The notes beneath the pieces are model-generated. The model was not told the origin of the DNA and did not search any database. It was given only the letters and a program-made list of their open reading frames with translations. A stretch of 64,000 nt of DNA from Paenibacillus lutrae (GTDB taxonomy: Bacteria; Bacillota; Bacilli; Paenibacillales; NBRC-103111): positions 626,113 to 690,112 of the forward strand of contig NZ_RHLK01000002.1 in the NCBI RefSeq assembly GCF_009757775.1, read 5' to 3'. Both the position numbers and the translations under genes were made by a program. This document shows, one piece after another, positions 24,971 to 32,929 of this stretch (position 1 is its first letter; each line of letters opens with the position of its first letter).

Positions 24971-26035
24971 ATGGCACTTCTGGTGAATCAGGCAGGTCTG
25001 TATACGACGGTGCAGGATCAGGGGCGAACCGGTCTGCGCCGGTACGGCATGGTACAAAGCGGAGCTATGGACCGGAGGTCTGCCCGGATAGCCAATATGC
25101 TGGTAGGGAATCCTCCCGATGCGGCTGTATTGGAATGGACCCTCCGCGGCCCGAAGCTGACCGTCGGCAGGGATATGCTGATGGCTTTCTGCGGGGCCCA
25201 GTCCGTTATCAAAGCGGACGGTCACCCCGTAAACGGGTGGCAGGCCGTATATATTCCGGCCGGTACGGTGCTCGATCTCGGCAATGCGTCCGAAGGATGC
25301 CGAGGCTACCTTGCTGCAGCAGGCGGCATAGACGTGCCCGAGGTGATGGGCAGCCGCAGCACCTACGTGCGGGCAGCCCTTGGCGGCCTCGAGGGCCGGC
25401 CGCTTGCTGCGGGCGACAGACTGCCGATTGGCGAGCCTGGCCCGACAGCTGACCGGATGCTGGGGCTCCTCGCAGCGGATGGAAGGAGCGAGCGTGCTGC
25501 TGCTGCGCTGCCAGCAGGCCCTGCCGTCAAGGCTGCGCCGTGGAGCGTATCCCACTCCTTGAGGCCCGCCTCAGCCAAGGCAGCGGTGCTCCGCATGGTC
25601 CGCGGACACGAAGCGGACCGGTTCGTGCCCGGGCCTCACGGCCTTGCCGGACTGCTGGGCGGCGTATACCGCGTGCTTCCGCAGTCCGACCGGATGGGGT
25701 GCAGGCTGCTGGGCGCTCAGCTGAAGCTCGTAGAGCGGACCCAGATGGTGTCGGAGAGTGTCGTGCCCGGCACCATTCAAGTGCCGCCGGACGGACAGCC
25801 TATCGTGCTTGGAGCAGACAGCCAGACGACAGGCGGGTATCCCCGGATCGGGCATGTGATCTCGGCCGATCTGCCCATACTTGCGCAGCTGCCGCCGGGA
25901 GCATCGGTAAGGTTCAGCGAAGTTACGCTGGAAGAAGCGCACGCTGCCATTACACGCGAGGAAACGGATCTGCGCCGGCTTGAGGCTGCTCTACATATGC
26001 GGATGGTGAGAATCGGAAGGGGCAGCGTGTCATGA
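24971..26035 (+). CDS. pxpC: 5-oxoprolinase subunit C (KipA homologue)
   Basis: The partner of PxpB (354 residues). Typical motifs are QAGLYTTVQDQGRTGLRRYG, SGAMDRRSARIANMLVGNP and, near the end, DSQTTGGYPRIGHVI. The central segment around residues 130-190 is Ala/Gly-rich and very GC-rich. It overlaps the next gene by 4 bases (ATGA), so PxpC and PxpA are coupled. Confidence 0.94.
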   Translation: MALLVNQAGLYTTVQDQGRTGLRRYGMVQSGAMDRRSARIANMLVGNPPDAAVLEWTLRGPKLTVGRDMLMAFCGAQSVIKADGHPVNGWQAVYIPAGTVLDLGNASEGCRGYLAAAGGIDVPEVMGSRSTYVRAALGGLEGRPLAAGDRLPIGEPGPTADRMLGLLAADGRSERAAAALPAGPAVKAAPWSVSHSLRPASAKAAVLRMVRGHEADRFVPGPHGLAGLLGGVYRVLPQSDRMGCRLLGAQLKLVERTQMVSESVVPGTIQVPPDGQPIVLGADSQTTGGYPRIGHVISADLPILAQLPPGASVRFSEVTLEEAHAAITREETDLRRLEAALHMRMVRIGRGSVS

Positions 26036-26802
26036 CTTCTATTAGAAGAATCGACCTCAATTGTGATATGGGCGAGAGCTTCGGCGCTTACCGGTTCGGC
26101 TTAGACGAGGAGCTGCTGGACTGCATCAGCTCAGCCAATGTTGCCTGCGGATTTCACGCAGGAGACCCTGGCGTGATGCGCCGGACTGTCCACCTTTGTC
26201 TAAGCAAAGGTGTTGCGATTGGCGCACACCCGGGCCTGCCCGACCTTGCAGGCTTCGGGCGGCGTGAGCTTGCGGTCAGCGCGGACGAGACGTATGAGCT
26301 GACGCTGTATCAGCTCGGCGCGCTGCATGCGTTCGTACGCGCCGAAGGGGGGAGCATGCGGCATGTGAAGCCGCACGGCGCGCTTTACCATATGGCGTCG
26401 GTGCGTCCGGAGCTTGCCGATGCCATTGCCCTGGCCGCCTTGCGGGTGAGCGGCGAGCTCGTGCTGCTGGGCCCGCCGGGGAGCGAGCTGCTCCGTGCCG
26501 GCAGGGCGCACGGCCTGCGAGTAGCGGCGGAAGCTTTCGCCGACCGCACATACAGGCCGGACGGCAGTCTGACGCCGCGAACGCAGCCAGGCGCGCTGCT
26601 GGCCGATCCGGCCCAGGCTTGCGAGCAGGTGCTCCGCCTCGTTCAAGACGGGACGGTACCCGTCGAGGGGGGCGGGGCGCTGCCGCTTGAGGCTGACACC
26701 GTCTGCATTCACGGCGATGGGCCGCATGCCGCCGCGATCGCCCGTGCGGTACGAGATAGGCTCGTACGCAGCGGTGTAAGCGTGCGGCCTGTCGGCAGTT
26801 GA
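26032..26802 (+). CDS. pxpA: 5-oxoprolinase subunit A (LamB/YcsF family)
   Basis: The catalytic LamB/YcsF-fold subunit of 5-oxoprolinase (256 residues). It opens with the diagnostic RIDLNCDMGESFGAYRFG and continues with SSANVACGFHAGDPGVMRRT, GAHPGLPDLAGFGRREL and VKPHGALYHM. The second half is GC-rich. With PxpB and PxpC it completes the pathway for removing 5-oxoproline, a damage product of glutamine and glutamate. Confidence 0.95.
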   Translation: MTSIRRIDLNCDMGESFGAYRFGLDEELLDCISSANVACGFHAGDPGVMRRTVHLCLSKGVAIGAHPGLPDLAGFGRRELAVSADETYELTLYQLGALHAFVRAEGGSMRHVKPHGALYHMASVRPELADAIALAALRVSGELVLLGPPGSELLRAGRAHGLRVAAEAFADRTYRPDGSLTPRTQPGALLADPAQACEQVLRLVQDGTVPVEGGGALPLEADTVCIHGDGPHAAAIARAVRDRLVRSGVSVRPVGS

Positions 26803-26923
26803 AGATTTGCCGCCGCAGTGATCCATCCTTGCTAGTCTGGCAAAGTTAATTAATAGGCGAAAAATAATACGGGCGTACTAGGTGCTTACACCCTGATTGC
26901 TTATGTGTCTGCTGATCTTTTTC

Positions 26924-26950
26924 TTGACCACTGGAAAGAACGACTATAAT
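26924..26950 (+). promoter_or_regulatory. candidate promoter of the tiny-ORF leader
   Basis: TATAAT at 26945-26950 is preceded by TTGACC at 26924-26929 (15 bp spacing) or TCTTGA at 26922-26927 (17 bp). It would start a transcript of about 165 nt ending at the terminator 27091-27125. Confidence 0.5.
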
Positions 26951-27043
26951 GAATCTCCCCCTTGTGAATGCGTGTTCATATATGCGTTAATAGAGTTGTA
27001 GCCGGCCGGCTTCACTCTCTAAGGAAAGGAGTGATTCGGAACA

Positions 27044-27076
27044 ATGAACACAACTATGGAGGTGGCTTCCGCCTAG
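27044..27076 (+). CDS. possible 10-residue leader peptide
   Basis: ATG at 27044 encodes MNTTMEVASA and stops at TAG 27074-27076, with AAGGAAAGGAG 12 nt upstream. Its last codons lie in a hairpin (GGCTTCCGC 27064-27072 with GCGGGAGCC 27076-27084), and a strong terminator follows. This is the layout of a leader or sRNA-encoded peptide, but translation is unproven. Confidence 0.35.
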   Translation: MNTTMEVASA

Positions 27077-27090
27077 CGGGAGCCCGTCAG

Positions 27091-27125
27091 ACCGGAGGCC
27101 GCAATGCCTCCGGTTTTTATTTTTC
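27091..27125 (+). terminator. strong terminator ending the first leader transcript
   Basis: ACCGGAGGC at 27091-27099 pairs perfectly with GCCTCCGGT at 27106-27114, followed by TTTTTATTTTT. Confidence 0.85.
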
Positions 27126-27149
27126 CTAAAGAAGAGACCCAATTTGGGC

Positions 27150-27179
27150 GTGACAAGATGAGGCCGACTCCCATATAAT
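27150..27179 (+). promoter_or_regulatory. candidate sigma-A promoter
   Basis: GTGACA at 27150-27155 and TATAAT at 27174-27179 are 18 bp apart and lie about 50 bp before the second tiny ORF. Confidence 0.5.
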
Positions 27180-27227
27180 TGAAAATAGCAACTTAAAAAA
27201 ACATTTGGTGAAAGGAGATGCTTTTCC

Positions 27228-27281
27228 ATGCAAAAAGAATTAAGAATTGTGAACGTCACCGTAGAGGTGCTCATTTCTTAA
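27228..27281 (+). CDS. possible 17-residue peptide upstream of the CD3324-family gene
   Basis: ATG at 27228 encodes MQKELRIVNVTVEVLIS, preceded by a near-ideal AAAGGAGATG and its own promoter-like element. The long gap to the next gene (182 bp), which includes a hairpin near 27337-27358, suggests a leader peptide or small secreted or signalling product. No family recognised. Confidence 0.4.
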   Translation: MQKELRIVNVTVEVLIS

Positions 27282-27463
27282 CTGCATATCGTTCATGGAA
27301 GTACCAATCACCTGTTTGTATATACATACATACAAGCTGCGCGATAGAGCTTATCGTGCTTATTCTTTCCTCTGAATGATAGCAGGTGCGGAGATGAAGA
27401 CCCTCTACGGTAGACGATGCGGTACGGAACACACACGACCAAATCGAGGAGGTATTCAATCCG

Positions 27464-27760
27464 ATGAGTTATAAGAACGGCAAAGACATTCTTCCGGCTC
27501 ACTTGCTACAAGAACTGCAGAAGTATATCCAGGGAGAAATCATATATGTACCTAAGAAAGAAAAGAAGCGTGCAGGCTGGGGCGAGAACAACGGCACACG
27601 GCTGATTATCGAACGCCGCAACCGGGAAATCTTCCGGCTGTACCAGAACGGTTCTTCTGTTATGGAACTGATCCGGACGTTTCATCTTTCTGAGGACAGC
27701 ATACGCAAAATCATCGGCAAAACCCGCGAACGGCTCAAACAAGCCGCAGCGACCCCATAA
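27464..27760 (+). CDS. CD3324-family helix-turn-helix protein
   Basis: A 98-residue protein with the layout of the CD3324 family: an N-terminal segment KDILPAHLLQELQKYIQGEI leading to YVPKKEKKRAGWGE, then RNREIFRLYQNGSSVMELIR and a C-terminal helix-turn-helix FHLSEDSIRKIIGKTRERL. These are presumed small transcription factors of unknown target. ATG at 27464 follows CGAGGAGGTATTCAATCCG. It is downstream of two tiny ORFs. Confidence 0.85.
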   Translation: MSYKNGKDILPAHLLQELQKYIQGEIIYVPKKEKKRAGWGENNGTRLIIERRNREIFRLYQNGSSVMELIRTFHLSEDSIRKIIGKTRERLKQAAATP

Positions 27761-27788
27761 AACGGCGGCCCAACAGGTCGCCGTTTTT
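27759..27788 (+). terminator. terminator of the CD3324-family gene
   Basis: AAAACGGCG pairs with CGCCGTTTT, followed by T residues; it begins at the stop codon. Confidence 0.75.
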
Positions 27789-28058
27789 CTGTATAATCTG
27801 ATGAGTTTAGTGTTCTCTGTAATTGTAATGTGATAACATAGGTTAATTATACGAAATGTGCCTTTTGAAGCAGGATTCTATGAAGTTAAAAGAGAAAATG
27901 AAGCTACAGAAATAGTAAACGGAACGGCTGTGCGCGAAGTTACGTAGTGTCAGGGAGCCTAATCCCGGATGCCCGGATGCATGAAGGCCGTTAGGGTGAG
28001 GATCCGGAGAATCCGGTACGCTGCTCGCCTTTCGTATGACAAGACAGGAGGAAGAGGC

Positions 28059-28460
28059 TTGAATCCCTATCGTATTCTACTGGCGGATGATGAAGCCGCG
28101 CTCCGGTTTTTGCTGACTGAAACACTTGTGGATGAGGGTTATGAGATCACGGAAGTCATGGATGGGCAGGAAGCTGTTAATAAGCTTCAACAGGAAACGT
28201 ATGACCTGATTATATTGGATTATATGATGCCGGAGAAAACGGGCGTAGAAGTGTGCGAATGGCTGCGCTCGGAAGCGGTGGCGAACCGGGACGTCCCCGT
28301 GATCCTGCTCACGGCCAAGGCGCTGGAGAAGGACCGGGAGAAAGCAAATGCTGCCGGTGTCACTACATATATCGTAAAGCCGTTTAGCCCCCTGCAGCTG
28401 GTGGACACCGTGGAGGAATTAATCCGTGTACACAACAAGACTGTAGATAACTCGCAATAA
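28059..28460 (+). CDS. single-domain response regulator
   Basis: A 133-residue stand-alone receiver. The TTG start at 28059 has CAGGAGGAAGAGGC upstream and begins directly with the first strand NPYRILLADDE; longer in-frame starts add only non-family sequence. Phosphoacceptor D54 lies in LIILDYMMPEK, with T in VILLTAKA and K in YIVKPFSP. It has no output domain. The next gene starts 22 bp downstream and has HPt and REC domains, so this receiver probably takes part in a phosphorelay with it. Confidence 0.9.
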   Translation: MNPYRILLADDEAALRFLLTETLVDEGYEITEVMDGQEAVNKLQQETYDLIILDYMMPEKTGVEVCEWLRSEAVANRDVPVILLTAKALEKDREKANAAGVTTYIVKPFSPLQLVDTVEELIRVHNKTVDNSQ

Positions 28461-28482
28461 CGAACGGATGTGAATCTGAGCT

Positions 28483-30246
28483 ATGAATCAATCGGGCTCC
28501 CGGTGGCAGGGCGACAAGGCCCTGGGAAAGGATGAGCGGCTTCTAAAGCAGGGCAGGAAGCTGTTCATCAAAGAGCTAGGCAACCAAATCAAGCAAATGG
28601 ACGAACTGCTGGTCCTCATTGCCTCTTCGTCCCCTGTACAGGATCTTCAGGATATGTACAGGATTGTTCATATGCTCAAAGGCAGCGCCCCCATGTTCCA
28701 GTTTGCCAGAGTCGGCAAAATTGCCGAAGAATTGGTGCGGATATGGGAATGGACGCAGGCTTTACAGCCTTCTGTAGCTTTGAGCGAAGATTTTGCCCCG
28801 CTTGTGAATGAAAGTGTGAATCAGACAAGCCTTTATTTAAGACATTTACGGATGGAGCATGATGTGTCCGTCATCGAACTTGACGTGGATGATCAGAAAG
28901 AGCAGGGCATCGTTCTTAACCTGGGTACCAGACGAAGACTGCTTATCATTGACGACGACGATGTGCTGCGTTCTTACCTTGTACGTCGTTTGGAGCTTGA
29001 TGGTTATACGGTTGACGAAGCGAACAATGTTACGTCTGCCCAGCTTCTTCTGCGTGAGCATGTGTATGATCTGGTGACTTTGGATTTGATGATGTATCCC
29101 CAATCCGGATACGAACTGTTTGACTTTCTCAAGGACGATCCTACCCTGAAATGGGTTCCTCTCATCGTACTCTCCGGACGGGATGATTTGAGTGACAAAG
29201 TCCGCTGCTTTCATCTGGGCGCAGATGATTATGTGACGAAGCCCTTCCAATATGAGGAGCTGGCTGCGCGCATTTACGGGATCGTCAAACGGACCAAGAA
29301 TTTCGAAGAAATGGCGTTTCGCGACCCGCTGACGGCCGTCTTCAACCGGAGATATTTCGATCATCAGATTCAACTGGAACTGGAAAGGGTGCAGCGGTAT
29401 CCTTCGTCTATATCGCTTGCCTTCATTGATATCGACGGTTTCAAGAAAATTAATGATGTCTACGGTCACCATATTGGCGATCTTGTTCTACAAGGGCTGT
29501 CTCATCTGCTTCAGACCCGGATGCGTTCTACAGATCTTGTTTTCCGTTTCGGCGGTGAAGAATTCGTCGTCGTTATGCCCGGAACGGATGCGGACGGAGC
29601 GGCAGCGTCTGTACAATCTCTGCTGGAAATAGCCCGCAGTCAGCCGATTGTGTCGGATGAAGGCAAGAACTACTGGATCACCTTCTCTGCAGGAATATCC
29701 GCCTGGAACACCGGACTTACCATCGATGAATGGATTCTTCGCGCGGACAAAACGATGTACCGGGCCAAGCAGGAAGGGAAAGACCGGGTACTGGTCTCGG
29801 AGGAATCGTGCCAGAGTCAGTCTCTTTCGGATGCGGATAAACGGGGGCGGCATAAGCTGCTGGTCGTCGATGATGATAAAATTTTGCGGGCGATCGTCAT
29901 GTCAGGTCTCAATCATCTTAATCTTCTCATCGAAGAAGCCCAGGATGGGGAAGAAGCGTATCACAGGCTGATGAAAGGGGATATCGATTTGTGCATCCTC
30001 GACGGAATTATGCCTAGAATGAGCGGGCTTGAGCTGCTGGAGCGGATTAAAGCCGAGCCTCCTCATACCCGTCCCATGAGTAAGGTTATGATGCTGTCCG
30101 GACGCCGCAAGGATGAGAATATGGAGAGACTCCAGGAGCTTGGAGTCAGTGAGTACATGACCAAACCTTTCTCCATGGTAGAGCTGGAGATGAACGTAAA
30201 GAGGCTGCTTGGCATGGAGCAGCTGAGCGCAAAGGTTACCCAGTAA
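28483..30246 (+). CDS. HPt-REC-GGDEF-REC protein (diguanylate cyclase in a phosphorelay)
   Basis: A 587-residue soluble protein with four modules. An HPt domain has H63 in IVHMLKGSAPMFQF. The first REC has D201 in LVTLDLMMYP and the switch lysine in YVTKPF. A GGDEF domain has IDIDGFKKINDVYGHHIGD and an intact GGEEF at 357-361. RSTD at 348-351 is exactly placed to be the c-di-GMP inhibitory I-site. The second REC has D507 in LCILDGIMPRMSG and K in YMTKPF. It should make c-di-GMP under phosphorylation control. No histidine kinase is encoded next to it, so the phosphate donor is elsewhere. Confidence 0.93.
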   Translation: MNQSGSRWQGDKALGKDERLLKQGRKLFIKELGNQIKQMDELLVLIASSSPVQDLQDMYRIVHMLKGSAPMFQFARVGKIAEELVRIWEWTQALQPSVALSEDFAPLVNESVNQTSLYLRHLRMEHDVSVIELDVDDQKEQGIVLNLGTRRRLLIIDDDDVLRSYLVRRLELDGYTVDEANNVTSAQLLLREHVYDLVTLDLMMYPQSGYELFDFLKDDPTLKWVPLIVLSGRDDLSDKVRCFHLGADDYVTKPFQYEELAARIYGIVKRTKNFEEMAFRDPLTAVFNRRYFDHQIQLELERVQRYPSSISLAFIDIDGFKKINDVYGHHIGDLVLQGLSHLLQTRMRSTDLVFRFGGEEFVVVMPGTDADGAAASVQSLLEIARSQPIVSDEGKNYWITFSAGISAWNTGLTIDEWILRADKTMYRAKQEGKDRVLVSEESCQSQSLSDADKRGRHKLLVVDDDKILRAIVMSGLNHLNLLIEEAQDGEEAYHRLMKGDIDLCILDGIMPRMSGLELLERIKAEPPHTRPMSKVMMLSGRRKDENMERLQELGVSEYMTKPFSMVELEMNVKRLLGMEQLSAKVTQ

Positions 30247-30254
30247 CTACGTCC

Positions 30255-30292
30255 AAAGCATTTCGATCCCGGGAATCGAAATGCTTTTTTAT
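30255..30292 (+). terminator. terminator of the two-gene signalling operon
   Basis: AAAGCATTTCGAT at 30255-30267 pairs perfectly with ATCGAAATGCTTT at 30275-30287, followed by more T residues. Confidence 0.85.
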
Positions 30293-30442
30293 TATGAATT
30301 TTGTCGGCTGTGCAGTTAGCTTCCGAGTGGACGGACCAAAGGGACCGCTTGTTTCCCGTTTTGATTTTCGGGGTAAATTCCTTTGCAGATGCAGGTTACA
30401 TATGTCGATGACAGAGGAAGTCTTTGTGAGACGGGTCTCTTT

Positions 30443-30486
30443 CGAATAATTGCATGGCTAATAACGAATAATTGCACCGCTAATAA
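30443..30486. repeat. two tandem 22-bp direct repeats
   Basis: CGAATAATTGCATGGCTAAT plus AA at 30443-30464 is followed directly by CGAATAATTGCACCGCTAAT plus AA at 30465-30486 (two differences in 22), and a third unit begins with CGA. It lies about 100 bp upstream of the DUF2203 gene. This could be a chromosome-wide intergenic repeat or a binding site. Confidence 0.65.
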
Positions 30487-30586
30487 CGACCGTTTATTCC
30501 GCGCTGTCTTATCCTATAGGAAGTAGCCGAGACAGCACGTTCGATTGAACGGTTATTTTCTGATACACTCAAAAGGGGTGGAGTCG

Positions 30587-30994
30587 ATGTCCAAACGGTA
30601 TTTTACAATCCAAGAGGCTAATGCCCTGCTGCCTACGGTTGAAGATCAGCTTGATCGCTTGCAGGATATCAAGACGGATTTTGAATTCAAGTACATCGAA
30701 TTGCGGGAGAAAAGGCAGCAGATCCGCCAACAGCTGCAAAGCAGCAAACGGGACCCTCTGTTTGAACTGGAATGTGAGCTGGAATTTTTGCAGATTGAAG
30801 CACGCGGAATTATTCATCATTTTTACCATCAAGGCATTGAACTCAAGAATATCGAACACGGTTTAGTCGACTTTCCATCGATAATCGGCGGAGAGGAAGT
30901 GCTTCTGTGCTGGCGCAGCGGTGAAGAACGGGTAAGTTTCTATCACAGCAGGCAGGATGGTTTCCAAGGCCGCAGACCGCTCCCCGAGGAGTAA
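30587..30994 (+). CDS. DUF2203-family protein
   Basis: A 135-residue soluble protein of unknown function. ATG at 30587 (AAAAGGGGTGGAGTCG upstream) gives the family-typical beginning KRYFTIQEANALLPTVEDQL, a central coiled-coil-like part, and the end DFPSIIGGEEVLLCWRSGEERVSFYH. That second motif is characteristic of DUF2203. No neighbour suggests a role. Confidence 0.88.
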   Translation: MSKRYFTIQEANALLPTVEDQLDRLQDIKTDFEFKYIELREKRQQIRQQLQSSKRDPLFELECELEFLQIEARGIIHHFYHQGIELKNIEHGLVDFPSIIGGEEVLLCWRSGEERVSFYHSRQDGFQGRRPLPEE

Positions 30995-31146
30995 GAGTGT
31001 CTTGTGCATATGCACAGATGCATGGGGAGCAGGCCGTTACCAGATCTCCCCGGCAGCCTCTGCGATGACCTCTAATCCTTAAGTTTGTCGTATGCTGACC
31101 GGGCGCTGTACAGAAAGATTAACAGTTGAGGGAGAGTAGAGTACTG

Positions 31147-32784
31147 GTGGCCATTGTCTTAAAGCGTTACGGCCGTGTATTGGCCGGCATATTCATGATT
31201 CTGAGCTTGCTGGGCGGACTGTTTCCGCGAGAAGCGTCCGCTCATGCGGCTCTGATTAGCACCGAACCGGCACCGAACAGCAGGATGGAGCAAGGGCCGG
31301 AGCAAATCCGTCTCACCTTTAATGAAGCGCTGGAGGAGAGTGTCTTTTACATCCATGTGCTGGATCAGAGCGGTAATAAGATAACAAGTGAAGAGGCAAG
31401 CATGACTCAAGACCGGACGGCGATTGTGCTGAAGCTGCCGAAGCTCGGCGAGGGTTTGTATGTGGTTTCGTATCACGTCATCTCGGGGGATGGGCATCCG
31501 GTCGGCGGCAGTTATCCGATTACAGTGGGGGATCCGCCTGCTTCGGGAGAAGCGGCTGCGGCAGAGGCGCCGCATGAACACGGAATCGGGAGCTCGGGCG
31601 TTGACGGGCTGCTTCAGTTCATTGCCCGCGGCTTCTGGTATGCGGCGATGCTCTCGCTGACAGGCTGGCTGTTCTGGAGGCGCAGTGCTTCTATCCAGAG
31701 GCTTCCTGAGGCTGTATCGTCCAGATGGACGAGAATGCTGCAGCTGTTCTATCTGATTACGCTGCTTTTTGTAGTCGCTACACATTTGGAGTCTCTCCTT
31801 GGCGGGGGCGGTCTTTCGCAGCTCGGCAATCTCCTGACCCGTACCGGCATCGGAATTTCGTGGCTGGTCTCATTGGCGCTTTCGCTGCTGGGCTTTATGC
31901 TTCTAACCCGCAGGGCTTGGCTGGATTATACCTGGGCCGCCGCGCTGCTGCTAACCAAGAGCCTATCGGGACACGCGGTAACATTCTCACCGGAATGGGC
32001 AAGTGTTCTCTCGGATGCGGTCCATTTGGCAGCTGCTGCCTTGTGGGTCGGCGGACTGTTTGCCGCAGCGGTTATTTACACAAAGAAACGGGATGAGTTT
32101 ACCGGTTTCTTGGCGGCCTTTTCTAGGGCGGCTCTGGCGTCTATCGTTGTTCTGACCGTCAGCGGGATTATCCTTGTGCTGCTCTTCCTGCCGGATCTGA
32201 CGTATATTTTCGATACGCAGTGGGGTATCCTTCTCCTTATTAAATTAGGATTGGTTCTTGTTGTTGCAGGGACAGGAGCACTTCTTCGGTATTATATGAA
32301 AAAGAACAACGAGCAGGCCGTTCGCAGCTGGTATAAGGTGGATTTCAGCGCGATGCTGCTTATCTTACTGGCTGTGGGCTTTCTGACCTACTTGTCGCCT
32401 GCGCCGCCTAACCAGCCGCTTAACTGGCATGAAATGGGCAAGACGGCGCATATGACCGCTGTCGTTACCCCTAATGCGCCAGGAACCAATTCGTTCGCGG
32501 TAACGGTGTGGCTGCCTGAGAATACGGGCGCTCCCAAACACGTTCAAATGAACGTTCAGTATCAGCCCGCGGCAGGGAATGAGGAGGCTCTGGCTCCTAT
32601 TCAGATACCTTTGGAGCTGCAAAGCGGCTCTAAGAACGAAATGAAGATAGCGGGCTTCACTGCTTACAGTTATGCCGTGCAGGGTCCATTCCTTCCGCTC
32701 CCGGGCCAATGTGTGCTTGAAGTAAGGATTATGGACAGCAATGACGACGAGACTGTATTTAAAAAAGAAATGAAGCTGTATTGA
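31147..32784 (+). CDS. CopC-CopD fusion copper protein (YcnJ-like)
   Basis: A 545-residue membrane protein implicated in copper uptake. After a signal peptide ending at SAHA, the CopC domain begins with His (HAALISTEPAPNS) and has LTFNEALEESVFYI and YHVISGDGHPVGGSYPITVG with further candidate Cu ligands. A CopD domain with about eight membrane helices follows (SLSGHAVTF, LHLAAAALWVGGLF-like segment). A soluble YtkA-like C-terminal part ends the protein. The start is uncertain: GTG at 31147 has GAGGGAGAG upstream, while TTG at 31126 would add 7 residues. The YcnI homologue lies at 18112-18756, not adjacent as in Bacillus. Confidence 0.9.
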   Translation: MAIVLKRYGRVLAGIFMILSLLGGLFPREASAHAALISTEPAPNSRMEQGPEQIRLTFNEALEESVFYIHVLDQSGNKITSEEASMTQDRTAIVLKLPKLGEGLYVVSYHVISGDGHPVGGSYPITVGDPPASGEAAAAEAPHEHGIGSSGVDGLLQFIARGFWYAAMLSLTGWLFWRRSASIQRLPEAVSSRWTRMLQLFYLITLLFVVATHLESLLGGGGLSQLGNLLTRTGIGISWLVSLALSLLGFMLLTRRAWLDYTWAAALLLTKSLSGHAVTFSPEWASVLSDAVHLAAAALWVGGLFAAAVIYTKKRDEFTGFLAAFSRAALASIVVLTVSGIILVLLFLPDLTYIFDTQWGILLLIKLGLVLVVAGTGALLRYYMKKNNEQAVRSWYKVDFSAMLLILLAVGFLTYLSPAPPNQPLNWHEMGKTAHMTAVVTPNAPGTNSFAVTVWLPENTGAPKHVQMNVQYQPAAGNEEALAPIQIPLELQSGSKNEMKIAGFTAYSYAVQGPFLPLPGQCVLEVRIMDSNDDETVFKKEMKLY

Positions 32785-32867
32785 ACACGGAACGCGGCTT
32801 CACGCAGTTATTTGTCGTTCTGTGTAAATGAATAGAACACCGCATGTTGATGTGTGATAAGCCATTG

Positions 32868-32902
32868 AAAAGGACCTTCTGGAGAGACAGAAGGTCCTTT
32901 TT
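32868..32902. terminator. terminator between convergent genes
   Basis: AAAAGGACCTTCTG at 32868-32881 pairs perfectly with CAGAAGGTCCTTTT at 32888-32901. A and T tracts allow use from both sides. Confidence 0.85.
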
Positions 32903-32929
32903 GATGTACGGAGGTAAGGGTTGAGGCGC

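Larger units (their letters stand above)
30247..30586. other. intergenic region with terminator and tandem repeat
   Basis: Besides the terminator, this stretch holds two direct tandem copies of a 22-bp unit at 30443-30486 (listed separately). No coding potential with a ribosome binding site is visible until the DUF2203 gene. Confidence 0.6.

Noticed and set aside
24164-26802. KipI-KipA as sporulation kinase regulators rather than enzyme subunits
   Set aside because: The linked pxpA (LamB/YcsF) gene makes the 5-oxoprolinase complex the better explanation; a secondary role is not excluded.
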